64,000 bases of DNA from Fuscovulum ytuae (GTDB lineage: Bacteria > Pseudomonadota > Alphaproteobacteria > Rhodobacterales > Rhodobacteraceae). The notes below the pieces were generated by a model. It was not told where the DNA came from and searched no databases. It saw nothing but the letters and a program-made list of their open reading frames with translations. Made by a program: the position numbers and the translations under genes. Each line of letters opens with the position of its first letter. Position 1 is the first letter of the stretch. Of the stretch, positions 1 to 9,053 are shown one piece after another. Location of the stretch: positions 3,083,001 to 3,147,000 of the forward strand of contig NZ_CP124535.1 in NCBI RefSeq assembly GCF_029953595.1. Direction: 5' to 3'.

Positions 1-26
1 ACCACAAGATAATGCCCTGCCACAGC

Positions 27-398
27 CTAGCGCGCTTGGGCTGTGGCGATCATGCCCGCAAGAAGCGGCCAAAAGAAATCTTCGCCCGGATAGCCCTCGA
101 TCCGGCCCTGTTCCACGCCATCGGCAAGCAGGATGAAAGTCGGCGTATAGACAGCTGGCACGGTAAGGGTAACGCCGTCGGGCAGGGCTGCGTGCAATTG
201 GATGCGGCGCAGGGGCGCGGCCTTTCCCTCGGCCGTGATGGGATATTCGGGTGCCACTTCGGCATTCCAACGGGCGCAATAGACGCAACCGGGCTGTTCG
301 ACCATCAACAGCTCCAGCTCTGCCGCAAAGACAGCCGGGGCAAGGCAGGCCAACATCGCGGCAAGGGCAAGGCTGCGGAGGGTCATGTTGACGTCCAT
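27..398 (-). CDS. soxS: SoxS, periplasmic thioredoxin of the sox system
   Basis: A 123-residue protein with an N-terminal signal peptide (hydrophobic stretch ending near Ala-Phe-Ala-Ala) followed by a short thioredoxin-like domain with a Cys-Val-Tyr-Cys redox motif at about residues 38-41. In Paracoccus the SoxS thioredoxin keeps SoxY in its reactive state and helps full sox expression. It is divergent from soxV, the known soxRS/soxVW arrangement, so soxR (not seen here) would be expected just left of the window edge. Start 398 is chosen as the first ATG; a second in-frame ATG at 386 is equally possible and would shorten the protein by four residues. Confidence 0.85.
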   Translation of the reverse strand: MDVNMTLRSLALAAMLACLAPAVFAAELELLMVEQPGCVYCARWNAEVAPEYPITAEGKAAPLRRIQLHAALPDGVTLTVPAVYTPTFILLADGVEQGRIEGYPGEDFFWPLLAGMIATAQAR

Positions 399-403
399 CA
401 AAA

Positions 404-428
404 GATAGTAATATCCTAATATATGTTT
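404..428. promoter_or_regulatory. Candidate SoxR operator in the soxS-soxV gap
   Basis: AT-rich stretch in an otherwise GC-rich gap, holding the imperfect repeat TAATATCCTAATATA. Its minus strand contains ACATATATT, which recurs exactly in the soxW-soxX gap at 1838-1846. In Paracoccus pantotrophus the ArsR-type repressor SoxR binds precisely these two intergenic regions. The sequence match is seen; binding is inferred from that precedent. Confidence 0.6.
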
Positions 429-464
429 GCCGCTTCGGCAATGCAGCGCTTCAGGGAGGGGGCA

Positions 465-1202
465 ATGCTGGAGGTGAGCTTTACCGGTGCGGCTCTTGCG
501 GGGCTTTTGTCCTTTTTGTCGCCCTGCATTCTGCCCATGGTGCCCTTCTACCTGTCCTACATGGCCGGTCTGTCGGTCAAGGAATTGCGCGACGGCGGCC
601 GCATCGCGCCGGGGGCGCAGGGACGGCTGGTGGTGCAGGCAGTGGCCTTCGCGCTGGGCGTTACGTCGATCTTCGTTTTGCTGGGGATGGGGGCCACTGC
701 TCTGGGCCGGGTCTTCCTGCAATGGCGCGAGGTGCTGTCTTGGGTCGCAGGCGGCATCCTGATTCTGTTCGGACTGCATTTCCTTGGCCTCTTGCGCATC
801 GCCCTGTTTTACCGTGAGGCGCGGGTGCAGTCGCAGGCAAAGCCGCGCACCCTGATCGGGGCCTATGTGATGGGGCTGGCCTTCGGCTTCGGCTGGACGC
901 CCTGCGTTGGACCGGCGCTGGCCGCGATCCTGATGGTGGCCAGCGGGATGGGCGATCTGTGGCGGGGGGGGGCGCTCCTGCTTGTCTATGGCCTTGGGAT
1001 GACGCTGCCCTTCGTGGTGGCGGCGGCCTTTGCGGGGCCATTCTTGGCGTGGGTGGCGCGGCACCGCGCCCTGATGGGGCATGTGGAAAAGGCGATGGGG
1101 GTGATGCTGATCATCTTCGGCCTGCTGATTGCCACCAATTCGGTGAACATCATCGCGGATTGGATGATCCGCAATTTCGATTGGTCGGCCACTTTGAAAT
1201 GA
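465..1202 (+). CDS. soxV: SoxV, CcdA/DsbD-type membrane electron carrier
   Basis: A 245-residue, roughly six-helix membrane protein of the CcdA family. It has the two conserved cysteines that carry reducing equivalents across the membrane: Cys21 in LSPCILPMVPF and Cys147 in GWTPCVGPA. It takes electrons from cytoplasmic thioredoxin and passes them to SoxW and SoxS outside. Two upstream in-frame ATGs exist (423, 441), but 465 is preceded by a strong GGGAGGGG ribosome site at the right spacing. It is the first gene of the plus-strand sox operon, 16 nt before soxW. Confidence 0.92.
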   Translation: MLEVSFTGAALAGLLSFLSPCILPMVPFYLSYMAGLSVKELRDGGRIAPGAQGRLVVQAVAFALGVTSIFVLLGMGATALGRVFLQWREVLSWVAGGILILFGLHFLGLLRIALFYREARVQSQAKPRTLIGAYVMGLAFGFGWTPCVGPALAAILMVASGMGDLWRGGALLLVYGLGMTLPFVVAAAFAGPFLAWVARHRALMGHVEKAMGVMLIIFGLLIATNSVNIIADWMIRNFDWSATLK

Positions 1203-1218
1203 CGAATGGGAGGATGAG

Positions 1219-1806
1219 ATGAAGCGGATTTCGGGGATGCTTGCGGCGCTGGTCCTTTCTGCGCTGCCAGCCATGGCGGTGGAACTGGGCGATGATGGGC
1301 TGCACAAGCCCGAGTGGCTGCGCGAAACCTTCAAGGACCTGCGCGAAGATCTGGCCGAGGCCAACGCCGAGGGCAAACGCCTGCTGATCACGGTGGAACA
1401 GCGGGGGTGCATTTATTGCACCAAGATGCATGAAGAGGTCTATCCCGACCCCAAGGTCGATGCCCTGATCCGCGAAAGCTATTTCGTGGTCCAGATGAAC
1501 CTTTTCGGTGATGTCGAGGTGACAGATTTCGACGGCACTGTGCTGCCTGAAAAAGAGATGGCGATGCGCTGGGGCGTCATGTTCACGCCCACGCTGATCT
1601 TTCTGCCCGAAGAGGTGCCTGAGGGCGCAACGGCCGAAGAAGCTGCGGTCGCCATGATGCCCGGCGCGTTTGGCAAGGGCACGACGGCAGCCCTGATGAC
1701 ATGGGTTCGCGACCACCGATATGAGTCGGGTGAGCAGTTCCAGAAGTTCGTGGCCGAGCAGATGGCGCTGGAACAAGCAGGTGAACAGACAGGCGCAAGC
1801 GATTGA
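1219..1806 (+). CDS. soxW: SoxW, periplasmic thioredoxin
   Basis: A 195-residue exported thioredoxin-fold protein: signal peptide of about 20 residues, then Cys64-Ile-Tyr-Cys67 as the redox site and a Phe-Thr-Pro-Thr cis-proline loop further on. SoxW is the partner of SoxV and is reduced by it in the periplasm. The start follows a good GGGAGGATGAG ribosome site. The C-terminal tail is Glu/Gln-rich. The gene is followed by the AT-rich soxW-soxX gap, so soxVW may form a short transcript with its own regulation. Confidence 0.92.
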   Translation: MKRISGMLAALVLSALPAMAVELGDDGLHKPEWLRETFKDLREDLAEANAEGKRLLITVEQRGCIYCTKMHEEVYPDPKVDALIRESYFVVQMNLFGDVEVTDFDGTVLPEKEMAMRWGVMFTPTLIFLPEEVPEGATAEEAAVAMMPGAFGKGTTAALMTWVRDHRYESGEQFQKFVAEQMALEQAGEQTGASD

Positions 1807-1817
1807 TGTTCCTTCGC

Positions 1818-1850
1818 ATATAGGAATATTCACAGATACATATATTTCTG
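1818..1850. promoter_or_regulatory. Candidate SoxR operator in the soxW-soxX gap
   Basis: An AT-rich island of about 33 nt with the palindrome GAATATTC (1824-1831) and ACATATATT (1838-1846). The latter is shared exactly with the soxS-soxV gap. The position matches the second SoxR site mapped in Paracoccus pantotrophus. It would control transcription of soxXYZABCDEF from a promoter in this gap. Confidence 0.6.
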
Positions 1851-1910
1851 TTGCATGCGATGGCATCCCGTTGTTATCGTGATGTCAGGGAGAGATCAGG
1901 GAGGATCGCA

Positions 1911-2384
1911 ATGACACGCCGGCTTTGGCTGGCGTCGGCAGTGGCCTTTGCCGCTGCCACGCCCGCTTTGTCTGAAATGGCACCCAAAGATGTAGCCTAT
2001 GTCGAGGGGGCGGTGGAGGCATCGCTGACCGGAACACCGGGCAATCCTGATGAGGGTGTGAAGGTGATGACCACCAACGCCCTTGGGAATTGCGTGGCCT
2101 GCCATCAGGTGAACGCAATCCCGAACGTGCAGTTTCCCGGCACCATCGCGCCGCCACTTGACGGTGTGGCGGATCGCTGGTCCGAGGCGCAGCTTCGCGG
2201 GATCGTCGCCAATGCCAAGATGACCTTCGAAGGCAGCTTCATGCCGGCCTTCTACAAGACCGAAGGGTTCATACGGCCCGGTGCCGCCTATAGCGGCAAG
2301 GCCCCCGAAGGCGACCTGCCGCCGATCCTGTCGGCCCAGCAGATCGAGGATGTCGTGGCCTTCCTGATGACGCTCAAGGAATGA
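1911..2384 (+). CDS. soxX: SoxX, monoheme cytochrome c subunit of SoxXA
   Basis: A 157-residue periplasmic cytochrome c. After a signal peptide of about 20 residues there is one heme site, Cys61-Val-Ala-Cys-His65, and a probable axial methionine, Met111, in the segment GSFMPAFYKTEGF. SoxX pairs with SoxA, and the complex couples thiosulfate oxidatively to the SoxY cysteine. The start at 1911 is set by the ribosome site CAGGGAGGATCGCA; the open frame runs further upstream but lacks a better start. Its last codons lie close to soxY, which follows at 2414. Confidence 0.93.
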   Translation: MTRRLWLASAVAFAAATPALSEMAPKDVAYVEGAVEASLTGTPGNPDEGVKVMTTNALGNCVACHQVNAIPNVQFPGTIAPPLDGVADRWSEAQLRGIVANAKMTFEGSFMPAFYKTEGFIRPGAAYSGKAPEGDLPPILSAQQIEDVVAFLMTLKE

Positions 2385-2413
2385 CGGCCCGGAACAGAGG
2401 CAAGGAGATGACG

Positions 2414-2833
2414 ATGAAACTTTCCAGACGGAATGCCATTTGGGTCGGCTTCGGCGGGATCGCCGCTGCGGCCTTTCCGGGCCTTGGCACGGCGGCCACG
2501 GTCGATGAACTGACGGCGGCTTTCACGGGCGGCGCGGCTGCGGGAACCGACGGCATCACCCTGACCACCCCCGAAATCGCGGAAAACGGCAACACCGTCC
2601 CGGTCGAGGTCGACGCCCCCGGCGCGGTGGCGATCATGCTGCTCGCCGCTGGCAACCCGGAACCTGCGGTGGCGACCTTCACCTTCGGCCCTGCGGCAGG
2701 AAGCCAGCGCGCGGCAACGCGCATCCGGCTGGCAAAGACGCAGGACGTGATTGCCATGGCCAAGATGGCCGATGGTTCCATCGTGCAGGCACAGGCGACG
2801 GTCAAGGTCACCATCGGCGGCTGCGGCGGCTGA
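2414..2833 (+). CDS. soxY: SoxY, swinging-arm sulfur carrier
   Basis: A 139-residue protein with a Tat signal (LSRRNAIW near the N-terminus), a small beta-rich carrier domain, and the diagnostic C-terminal GGCGG arm. Its Cys137 holds the sulfur substrate during the Sox cycle. SoxY works as a heterodimer with SoxZ, the next gene. ATG 2414 is favoured over ATG 2408 because the AAGGAG site is only correctly spaced for 2414. No residue of the arm is altered. Confidence 0.95.
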   Translation: MKLSRRNAIWVGFGGIAAAAFPGLGTAATVDELTAAFTGGAAAGTDGITLTTPEIAENGNTVPVEVDAPGAVAIMLLAAGNPEPAVATFTFGPAAGSQRAATRIRLAKTQDVIAMAKMADGSIVQAQATVKVTIGGCGG

Positions 2834-2856
2834 GATCGGGAAAAGGGAGAGAGACG

Positions 2857-3186
2857 ATGGCAACAGATGCAAAACCCCGCGTGAAAGTGCCGAAATCGGC
2901 AGCGGCGGGCGAGGTGGTCACGATCAAGGCCCTGATCAGCCACAAGATGGAATCCGGCCAGCGCAAGGATGCCGAAGGCAAGCTGATCCCGCGGTCGATC
3001 ATCAATCGCTTCACCTGCGATCTGAACGGGGTGAATGTGGTGGACGTGTCGATCGACCCGGCCGTGTCCACCAACCCCTATTTCGAATTCGACGCAAAGG
3101 TCGATGCGGCAGGCGAGTTCAAGTTCACTTGGTATGATGACGATGGCTCCGTCTACGAAGACGCGAAGCCCATCGAAGTCGTCTGA
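2857..3186 (+). CDS. soxZ: SoxZ, partner of SoxY
   Basis: A 109-residue protein without its own signal peptide, as usual for SoxZ, which is exported by hitch-hiking with Tat-targeted SoxY. It has the typical immunoglobulin-like SoxZ domain with the segments SHKMESGQRKDAEGK and FTWYDDDG. It shapes the surface that presents the SoxY arm to SoxXA, SoxB and SoxCD. The ribosome site is AAAGGGAGAGAGACG. It lies 23 nt after soxY and 27 nt before soxA. Confidence 0.94.
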   Translation: MATDAKPRVKVPKSAAAGEVVTIKALISHKMESGQRKDAEGKLIPRSIINRFTCDLNGVNVVDVSIDPAVSTNPYFEFDAKVDAAGEFKFTWYDDDGSVYEDAKPIEVV

Positions 3187-3213
3187 GCGCGAACCGTCGA
3201 GGGAGGAGACGCC

Positions 3214-4080
3214 ATGCGCAACGACATCACAAGAATTCTGGCCGCCACGGCCCTTGGCATTGCCCTTTCGGGCACTGCCTTTGCCGATCCAGTTGAGGAC
3301 AGCCTCGTCGTCGAAACCGATGACGGTGCCATCGAACTGGTCACGTCGGCCCCTGCGCCGGACCACCTGAAGGACGCGGTCGACACGATCTGGTCCGGCT
3401 GGCACTACCGCGAGGCCGAAACCCGCGATCTCCAGCGCGATGATTTCGACAATCCGGGCATGGTCTTTGTCGACCGTGGCCTTGACGCTTGGAACAAGGA
3501 AATGGGGGCCAAGGGCGAAAGCTGCGCTGGTTGCCACGAAGGCCCTGACAGCATGAAGGGCCTGCGCGCCGTAACGCCGCGCGTCGACGCTGCCACGGGC
3601 GAGTTGATGATCATGGAGGATTACATCAACGAATGCGTGACCGAGCGCATGGGCCTTGAGGCTTGGGGCACCACCTCGGACAAGATGAAGGACATGCTGG
3701 CGCTGATTTCCATGCAGTCGCGCGGCGAGATCGTGAATGTCGCGATTGACGGACCCGCGGCCTCCTTCTGGGAAAAGGGCAAGGAAATCTACCACACCCG
3801 TTTTGGTCAGTTGGAAATGGGCTGCGTGAACTGCCATCAGGATCAGGCCGGACAGATGATCCGGGCTGACCATCTTAGCCAAGGGCAACTGAGCGGCTTC
3901 CCGGTCTACCGCCTGAAAGATGCAGGCCTTGTGTCGGCGCAGCAGCGTTTCGTGGGCTGCGTCCGCGACACCCGGGCTGAAACCTTCAAGGCCGGATCGC
4001 CGGAATTCAAGGCGCTGGAACTCTATGTCGCGTCGCGCGGCAACGGGCTGGCCATCGAAGGTGTCGGCGTCCGGCACTAG
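3214..4080 (+). CDS. soxA: SoxA, diheme cytochrome c, catalytic subunit of SoxXA
   Basis: A 288-residue exported cytochrome with two heme sites, Cys104-Ala-Gly-Cys-His108 and Cys204-Val-Asn-Cys-His208. The active-site cysteine, Cys249, is in FVGCVRDTRAE and carries a persulfide ligand to the catalytic heme in characterised SoxA proteins. This is the two-heme form found in Rhodovulum and Paracoccus. With SoxX it joins thiosulfate to SoxY. An intercistronic hairpin follows within 11 nt of the stop codon. Confidence 0.95.
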   Translation: MRNDITRILAATALGIALSGTAFADPVEDSLVVETDDGAIELVTSAPAPDHLKDAVDTIWSGWHYREAETRDLQRDDFDNPGMVFVDRGLDAWNKEMGAKGESCAGCHEGPDSMKGLRAVTPRVDAATGELMIMEDYINECVTERMGLEAWGTTSDKMKDMLALISMQSRGEIVNVAIDGPAASFWEKGKEIYHTRFGQLEMGCVNCHQDQAGQMIRADHLSQGQLSGFPVYRLKDAGLVSAQQRFVGCVRDTRAETFKAGSPEFKALELYVASRGNGLAIEGVGVRH

Positions 4081-4090
4081 GACCGAAAGA

Positions 4091-4118
4091 CCCGCCCCGA
4101 CGGCACGCGCGGGGCGGG
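4091..4118 (+). other. Intercistronic hairpin between soxA and soxB
   Basis: Perfect 9-bp GC-only stem (CCCGCCCCG with CGGGGCGGG) and a 10-nt loop, with no T-run after it. It is therefore more likely an mRNA-stabilising or partially attenuating structure than a full terminator. The gap of 115 nt is the largest inside soxXYZABCDE. Confidence 0.6.
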
Positions 4119-4195
4119 ATCATCACGAAGAAAAGGGGCCAACAGGGCGCGCCATCGGCGCGGTTGGCAGGGCTTTGCCCAAAGGAGACAGGCGA

Positions 4196-5890
4196 ATGAT
4201 CACGCGGCGCGAATTCCTTCAGGCTTCGGTGGCGGCTTCGGCCATCGTTGGGGTGTCGGGCTTCGGCAACTGGTCGAAACTGGCCGCGCAGCAAGCGCTG
4301 ACTCAGGATCAACTCCTGGCTTTTGATGATTTCGGCAATGTCACCCTTGTCCATATTACCGACATCCACGCGCAGATGCGGCCGATTTGGTTCCGCGAAC
4401 CTGAATGGAATATCGGCGTGGGCGATGCCAAGGGGAAACCGCCCCATGTCGTGGGCCGCGCCTTCATCGACATGTTCAACCTGACCCCCGCCTCGCCCGA
4501 GGCCTATGCCCTGACTTACGAAGACTTCACCGCGCTGGGCAAGGCCTATGGTCGCATGGGCGGGATGGACAGGGTGGCCACGGTGGTGAAATCGATCCGC
4601 GCCGCGCGCCCCGAAGCGCTTATCCTTGACGGCGGGGATACATGGCACGGCTCGATGACCAGTTTCCTGACCAAAGGGCAGGACGTGGTCAACGTCATGA
4701 ACGCGCTGGGGGTCGAGGCGATGACCAGCCATTGGGAATGGACGCTTGGCACCGAGCGGGTGAAAGAGATCGTCGAAACCCAGCTCAACTTCCCCTTCCT
4801 CGGCGCGAATATCTTCGATGCGGAATGGGACGAACCCGCCTTCGAACCCTACACGATCTTTGAACGCGGCGGCGTGCGGATCGCGGTGATCGGGCAGGCT
4901 TTCCCCTATCTTCCCATCGCGAACCCGAAATGGATGTTCCCCGAATACAGCTTTGGCATCCGCGAGGAGCGGATGCAGGAAATGGTCGACGAGGTCCGCG
5001 CTGCGGGCGTCGATCTGGTGGTTTGCCTGTCCCACAATGGCTTTGACGTCGATCGCAAGATGGCCGGCCGCGTGCAAGGGATCGACGTGATCCTGACGGG
5101 CCATACCCATGACGCCATCCCGGAACCGGTCCTTGTGGGTGAAACGATCCTGATCGCCAGCGGCAGCCACGGAAAATTTGTCAGCCGCCTTGATCTGGAT
5201 GTACGCGATGGGCGGATGATGGGGTTCCGGCACAAGCTGATCCCGATCTTCGCCGATGTCATCGCGCCCGATGCCGATATGGCGGCGCTGATCGATACCG
5301 AACGCGCGCCCTTCAAGGATCAGTTGGAAGAAAAGATCGGCACGACCGAAAGCCTGCTTTATCGCCGCGGGAATTTTCAGGGCACATGGGACGACCTGAT
5401 CTGCGATGCGATCCGGTCGGAACGTGACGCCCAGATCGCCATGTCGCCCGGCGTGCGCTGGGGGGCCTCTCTCATGCCCGGCGATGCGATCACGCGCGAG
5501 GATATCCACAACGTCACTTCGATGACCTACGGCGCCTGCTACCGGACCGAGATGACGGGCGAAACCCTGCTTACCATTTTGGAAGACGTGGCCGACAACC
5601 TGTTCAACCCCGATCCCTATTACCAGCAAGGCGGCGATATGGTCCGGGTGGGGGGCCTTGGGTTCTCCATCGACGTATCGCAAGACATCGGCAAGCGGAT
5701 CGGGAACCTGACCCTCACCGATACCGGTGAGGCTATTGAGGCTGCGAAATCCTACACCGTCGCAGGCTGGGCCAGCGTGAACGAAGGCACCGAAGGCCCG
5801 CAGATCTGGGATGTGGTGGAATCCCATATCCGCAAACTTGGCACCGTCAGTCTGGACCCGCGCGCGCCGGTCCAGGTGACCGGGATTTGA
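4196..5890 (+). CDS. soxB: SoxB, sulfate thiohydrolase (dimanganese)
   Basis: A 564-residue protein with a Tat signal (TRREFLQ) and the two domains of the 5'-nucleotidase fold. Metal-site motifs in order are DIHAQ (about residue 60), ILDGGDTWHGS, LSHNGFD and LTGHTHDA; a C-terminal nucleotidase domain follows. SoxB hydrolyses the terminal sulfone from thiosulfonate bound to SoxY, releasing sulfate. ATG 4196 has a good AAAGGAGACAGG site; the open frame upstream overlaps soxA and is not used. It is the standard marker gene for thiosulfate oxidisers. Confidence 0.96.
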   Translation: MITRREFLQASVAASAIVGVSGFGNWSKLAAQQALTQDQLLAFDDFGNVTLVHITDIHAQMRPIWFREPEWNIGVGDAKGKPPHVVGRAFIDMFNLTPASPEAYALTYEDFTALGKAYGRMGGMDRVATVVKSIRAARPEALILDGGDTWHGSMTSFLTKGQDVVNVMNALGVEAMTSHWEWTLGTERVKEIVETQLNFPFLGANIFDAEWDEPAFEPYTIFERGGVRIAVIGQAFPYLPIANPKWMFPEYSFGIREERMQEMVDEVRAAGVDLVVCLSHNGFDVDRKMAGRVQGIDVILTGHTHDAIPEPVLVGETILIASGSHGKFVSRLDLDVRDGRMMGFRHKLIPIFADVIAPDADMAALIDTERAPFKDQLEEKIGTTESLLYRRGNFQGTWDDLICDAIRSERDAQIAMSPGVRWGASLMPGDAITREDIHNVTSMTYGACYRTEMTGETLLTILEDVADNLFNPDPYYQQGGDMVRVGGLGFSIDVSQDIGKRIGNLTLTDTGEAIEAAKSYTVAGWASVNEGTEGPQIWDVVESHIRKLGTVSLDPRAPVQVTGI

Positions 5891-5915
5891 AAAGACAGAA
5901 GAGGACCGTGCGCCG

Positions 5916-7211
5916 ATGGCCGAGGAACGCATGACGACTGATACGAAAACCGAACAACCCGGACCTTCGCGCCGGGGTTTCCTGCGCGGCACGGCATTGG
6001 CCGGGGCAGGGCTGGTGGCCGGGGCGGGTGCGGCCCGCGCCGAAGGGCCGGACCCCCTGATCACAGAAGTGCAGGATTGGGCTTCCGCCTTTGGGGATGC
6101 GGTGGATGCGACGCCCTATGGGATGCCGATCCGCTTTGAATCCCATGTCACCCGTCGCAATGTGGAATGGCTGACCGAAAGCCCCGTATCGTCGATCAAC
6201 TTCACTCCGATCCACGCGCTGGAAGGCACAATCACGCCGCAGGGCTGCGCCTTCGAACGGCACCATTCCGGCGCGATTGAACTGTCCAAGCAGGACTATC
6301 GGCTGATGATCAACGGGCTGGTGGATCGCCCGCTGGTCTTTACCTACGAAGACCTGACCCGTTTTCCCCGCCATGTGATGACAGCCTTCTGCGAATGCGC
6401 GGCCAATGGCGGCATGGAATGGGGTGGGGCACAGCTTGAAGGCTGCCAATTCACCCAAGGCATGATCCACAACATGGAATATACTGGCGTCATGCTGCGT
6501 GACCTTCTGGCCGAGGCCGGGGTGCAGACCGAAGGGAAGTGGGTCTATGTCGAAGGGGCGGATGCCTCATCAAACGGCCGGTCCATCCCGATGGAAAAGG
6601 CGCTTGATGACGTAATGGTCGCCTTCTTCGCCAATGGCGAGGCGCTGCGCAAGGAACATGGCTATCCCGTCCGGCTGGTCGTGCCGGGCTGGGAAGGCAA
6701 TATGTGGGTGAAATGGCTGCGCCGGATCGGGGTCTATGACCGCGCGGTGGAAAGCCGGGAGGAAACGTCGAAATACACCGACCTGATGCCCGATGGCCGG
6801 GCGCGGAAATGGACATGGGTGATGGATGCCAAATCCGTCATAACCTCGCCCAGCCCGCAGGTGCCGATCCGTCACGGCAAGGGACCACTCGTCATTACCG
6901 GTCTGGCATGGTCGGGCCATGGCGCAATAACCCGCGTGGACGTATCGCTGGATGGCGGGCGCAACTGGCAGACCGCCCGCATTTCGGGCGATGCCAAGAA
7001 GAAGGCGCTGACGCGCTTCCATCTGGATATCGATTGGGACGGGTCCGAACTCTTCCTGCAATCCCGCGCGGTGGATGAGACAGGCTATGTTCAACCCACC
7101 AAACAGGCCCTGCGCGACATCCGCGGCCTGAACAATGTCTATCACAACAACGGCATCCAGACCTGGTGGGTCAAGGCGGATGGGGAGGTCGAGAATGTCG
7201 AAATCGCGTAA
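5916..7211 (+). CDS. soxC: SoxC, molybdenum subunit of sulfane dehydrogenase
   Basis: A 431-residue protein of the sulfite oxidase family. It has a Tat signal (SRRGFLRG), the molybdopterin domain with the probable Mo-ligating cysteine at about residue 161 (CECAANGG), and a C-terminal Mo-co dimerisation domain. With SoxD it removes six electrons from the sulfane sulfur on SoxY. Its presence predicts complete oxidation of thiosulfate without sulfur globules. The end overlaps the start of soxD by 17 nt, implying translational coupling. Confidence 0.95.
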   Translation: MAEERMTTDTKTEQPGPSRRGFLRGTALAGAGLVAGAGAARAEGPDPLITEVQDWASAFGDAVDATPYGMPIRFESHVTRRNVEWLTESPVSSINFTPIHALEGTITPQGCAFERHHSGAIELSKQDYRLMINGLVDRPLVFTYEDLTRFPRHVMTAFCECAANGGMEWGGAQLEGCQFTQGMIHNMEYTGVMLRDLLAEAGVQTEGKWVYVEGADASSNGRSIPMEKALDDVMVAFFANGEALRKEHGYPVRLVVPGWEGNMWVKWLRRIGVYDRAVESREETSKYTDLMPDGRARKWTWVMDAKSVITSPSPQVPIRHGKGPLVITGLAWSGHGAITRVDVSLDGGRNWQTARISGDAKKKALTRFHLDIDWDGSELFLQSRAVDETGYVQPTKQALRDIRGLNNVYHNNGIQTWWVKADGEVENVEIA

Positions 7212-8280
7212 CCTTCTTCTGGCCGCCGGTGCCCTTGCCCTGACCGCCGCGCCCGTAATGGCCGAACCGCTTGGACTGGGCCGTGCCGCCCTTCCCGAAG
7301 AAATTGCCGCATGGGATGTGGCGGTGTTGCCCGATGGGCAGGGGCTCAAGCCCGGATCTGGCGACGTGCTGACGGGCGAAGAGGTCTTTGCCGACAAATG
7401 CGCCTCGTGCCATGGCGAATTCGCCGAAGGTCTGGACAGTTGGCCCGTGCTTGCAGGGGGCGAGGGTTCGCTCACCGACCGCCGCCCGGTCAAAACCATT
7501 GGCAGCTATTGGCCGCATCTCTCCACAGTCTGGGACTATGTCCACCGCTCCATGCCTTTCGGGTCGGCCCAGACGGTCAGCGTGGATGAAACCTATGCGA
7601 TCACGGCTTTCCTTCTCTACTCCAACGGTCTGGTCGAGGATGACTTCGTCCTGTCGAATGAGAATTTCACCGAAATCGTCCTGCCCAATAATGGCGGCTT
7701 CTATCCCGATGACCGCCCTGAAACGGAATACCCCCAGTTCACAGCCGAACCCTGCATGGCGGCCTGTGCCGAAGGCACGGCCCAAGTCACCAAACGCGCC
7801 GTCGACCTGAACGTCACGCCACAAGACCCCGACGGCCGGCCGGCAGGCAGCTTGCCCGACCTGCGCGCGGCGGTCGCGGTGGAAAGCGAAGCGGTGGTCA
7901 TGGAGGCCACAGCCGAGGCAGAGCCCGAAGAACCCGCAGCCGAAACAGCCACCATCGACCTCGCTCTGATCGAGGCGGGCGAGAAGGCCTTCAAGAAATG
8001 CGCCGCCTGCCACAAGGTTGGGGATGGCGCCAAGAACGCCACCGGCCCGCAACTGAACGGCGTCGTCAATCGGGCGGCAGGCACGGTGGATGGGTTCAAA
8101 TATTCCAAACCGCTCGCCGAAATGGCCGCCGCCGGGCTGATCTGGGATGACGCCAGCCTGCACGCTTTCCTTGAAAACCCCAAGGGTTTCATGAAGGGCA
8201 CCAAGATGACCTTCGCAGGCCTCAAGAAGCCCGAAGAGCGTGCGGCGATCATCGCCTATCTCGCGACCTTCGCCGAGTGA
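7195..8280 (+). CDS. soxD: SoxD, diheme cytochrome c of sulfane dehydrogenase
   Basis: A 361-residue exported protein with two cytochrome c domains joined by a Glu/Ala-rich linker. The heme sites are Cys69-Ala-Ser-Cys-His73 and Cys269-Ala-Ala-Cys-His273. ATG 7195, inside the end of soxC, gives a clean signal peptide and follows a GGGGAGG site; an earlier in-frame ATG at 7135 would add residues that are just soxC sequence in another frame. It transfers electrons from SoxC to small cytochromes c. Confidence 0.94.
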   Translation: MSKSRNLLLAAGALALTAAPVMAEPLGLGRAALPEEIAAWDVAVLPDGQGLKPGSGDVLTGEEVFADKCASCHGEFAEGLDSWPVLAGGEGSLTDRRPVKTIGSYWPHLSTVWDYVHRSMPFGSAQTVSVDETYAITAFLLYSNGLVEDDFVLSNENFTEIVLPNNGGFYPDDRPETEYPQFTAEPCMAACAEGTAQVTKRAVDLNVTPQDPDGRPAGSLPDLRAAVAVESEAVVMEATAEAEPEEPAAETATIDLALIEAGEKAFKKCAACHKVGDGAKNATGPQLNGVVNRAAGTVDGFKYSKPLAEMAAAGLIWDDASLHAFLENPKGFMKGTKMTFAGLKKPEERAAIIAYLATFAE

Positions 8281-8990
8281 TGGGGATGCCGGGCCGCCTT
8301 CTTGCCGTTCTGGTCCTGATCGGCGCAGCGGCCCTGCCCGCGCAAGCCGCCGAAATCGGTGATGCAACGCGCGGGGAAGACCTGTTCAAAAAGCAATGCT
8401 CCGCCTGCCACCAGATCGGCGAAGGGGCCGAAAATCGCATAGGCCCCCGTCTGAACGGCCTTTTCGGGCGGCGCGCTGGGACGTTGGAGGGGTTCACCTA
8501 TTCCAAATCCATGTCGCGCATGGGGGCGGATGGACTGACCTGGACGCTTGAGACGCTGGATGCCTATATCCACAATCCCAAGGCCTTGGTGTCCGGCACC
8601 CGGATGAACTACCGCGGCATGGCCGATCCGGATGCGCGGAGCGCGCTTCTGGCCTTCCTGCGCGAATGGTCCGACAGGCCACGCGACATCCCCGAGGCCG
8701 AACCGACCGCGATCATGACCGATCATGCCGTTGATCCCGCCATCCTCGCCATTCAGGGCGATCCGGATTACGGCGAGTATCTCTCGTCGGAATGCACGAC
8801 CTGCCATCAGGTCGACGGATCGGATCAGGGCATCCCTTCCGTAACCGGCTGGCCGGAAGAAGATTTCGTCGTCGCCATGCATGCCTACAAAGACAGGCTC
8901 CGCCCGCATCCAGTGATGCAGATGATGGCGGGCCGCCTGTCAAATGACGAAATCGCGGCGCTGGCCGCCTATTTCGCAACGCTCAAGTGA
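8280..8990 (+). CDS. soxE: SoxE, diheme cytochrome c
   Basis: A 236-residue exported cytochrome with two heme motifs, Cys40-Ser-Ala-Cys-His44 and Cys172-Thr-Thr-Cys-His176. Its N-terminal half resembles the C-terminal domain of SoxD (shared segments such as RAGTLEGFTYSKS), suggesting local duplication. Start and stop are coupled: the soxD stop TGA shares its A with the soxE ATG. In Paracoccus the product forms a flavocytochrome complex with SoxF. ATG 8286 is an alternative start. Confidence 0.9.
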   Translation: MGMPGRLLAVLVLIGAAALPAQAAEIGDATRGEDLFKKQCSACHQIGEGAENRIGPRLNGLFGRRAGTLEGFTYSKSMSRMGADGLTWTLETLDAYIHNPKALVSGTRMNYRGMADPDARSALLAFLREWSDRPRDIPEAEPTAIMTDHAVDPAILAIQGDPDYGEYLSSECTTCHQVDGSDQGIPSVTGWPEEDFVVAMHAYKDRLRPHPVMQMMAGRLSNDEIAALAAYFATLK

Positions 8991-9053
8991 ACAAGACCTG
9001 AGATGCGGGGAAAACCGCATCCGATCCAATCGATTTCAAGGGAGGAAACGCGG

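Noticed and set aside
27..1412. Long minus-strand open frame of 461 codons across soxS, soxV and soxW
   Set aside because: Only its last 123 codons (soxS) show protein-like sequence. The rest is antisense of soxV/soxW in high-GC DNA, rich in Arg, Pro, His and Gln.
4007..6064. 685-codon minus-strand frame opposite soxB
   Set aside because: It is the complement of soxB in a GC-rich genome. Composition (His, Arg, Gly, Asp) and the lack of motifs or a ribosome site mark it as a shadow.
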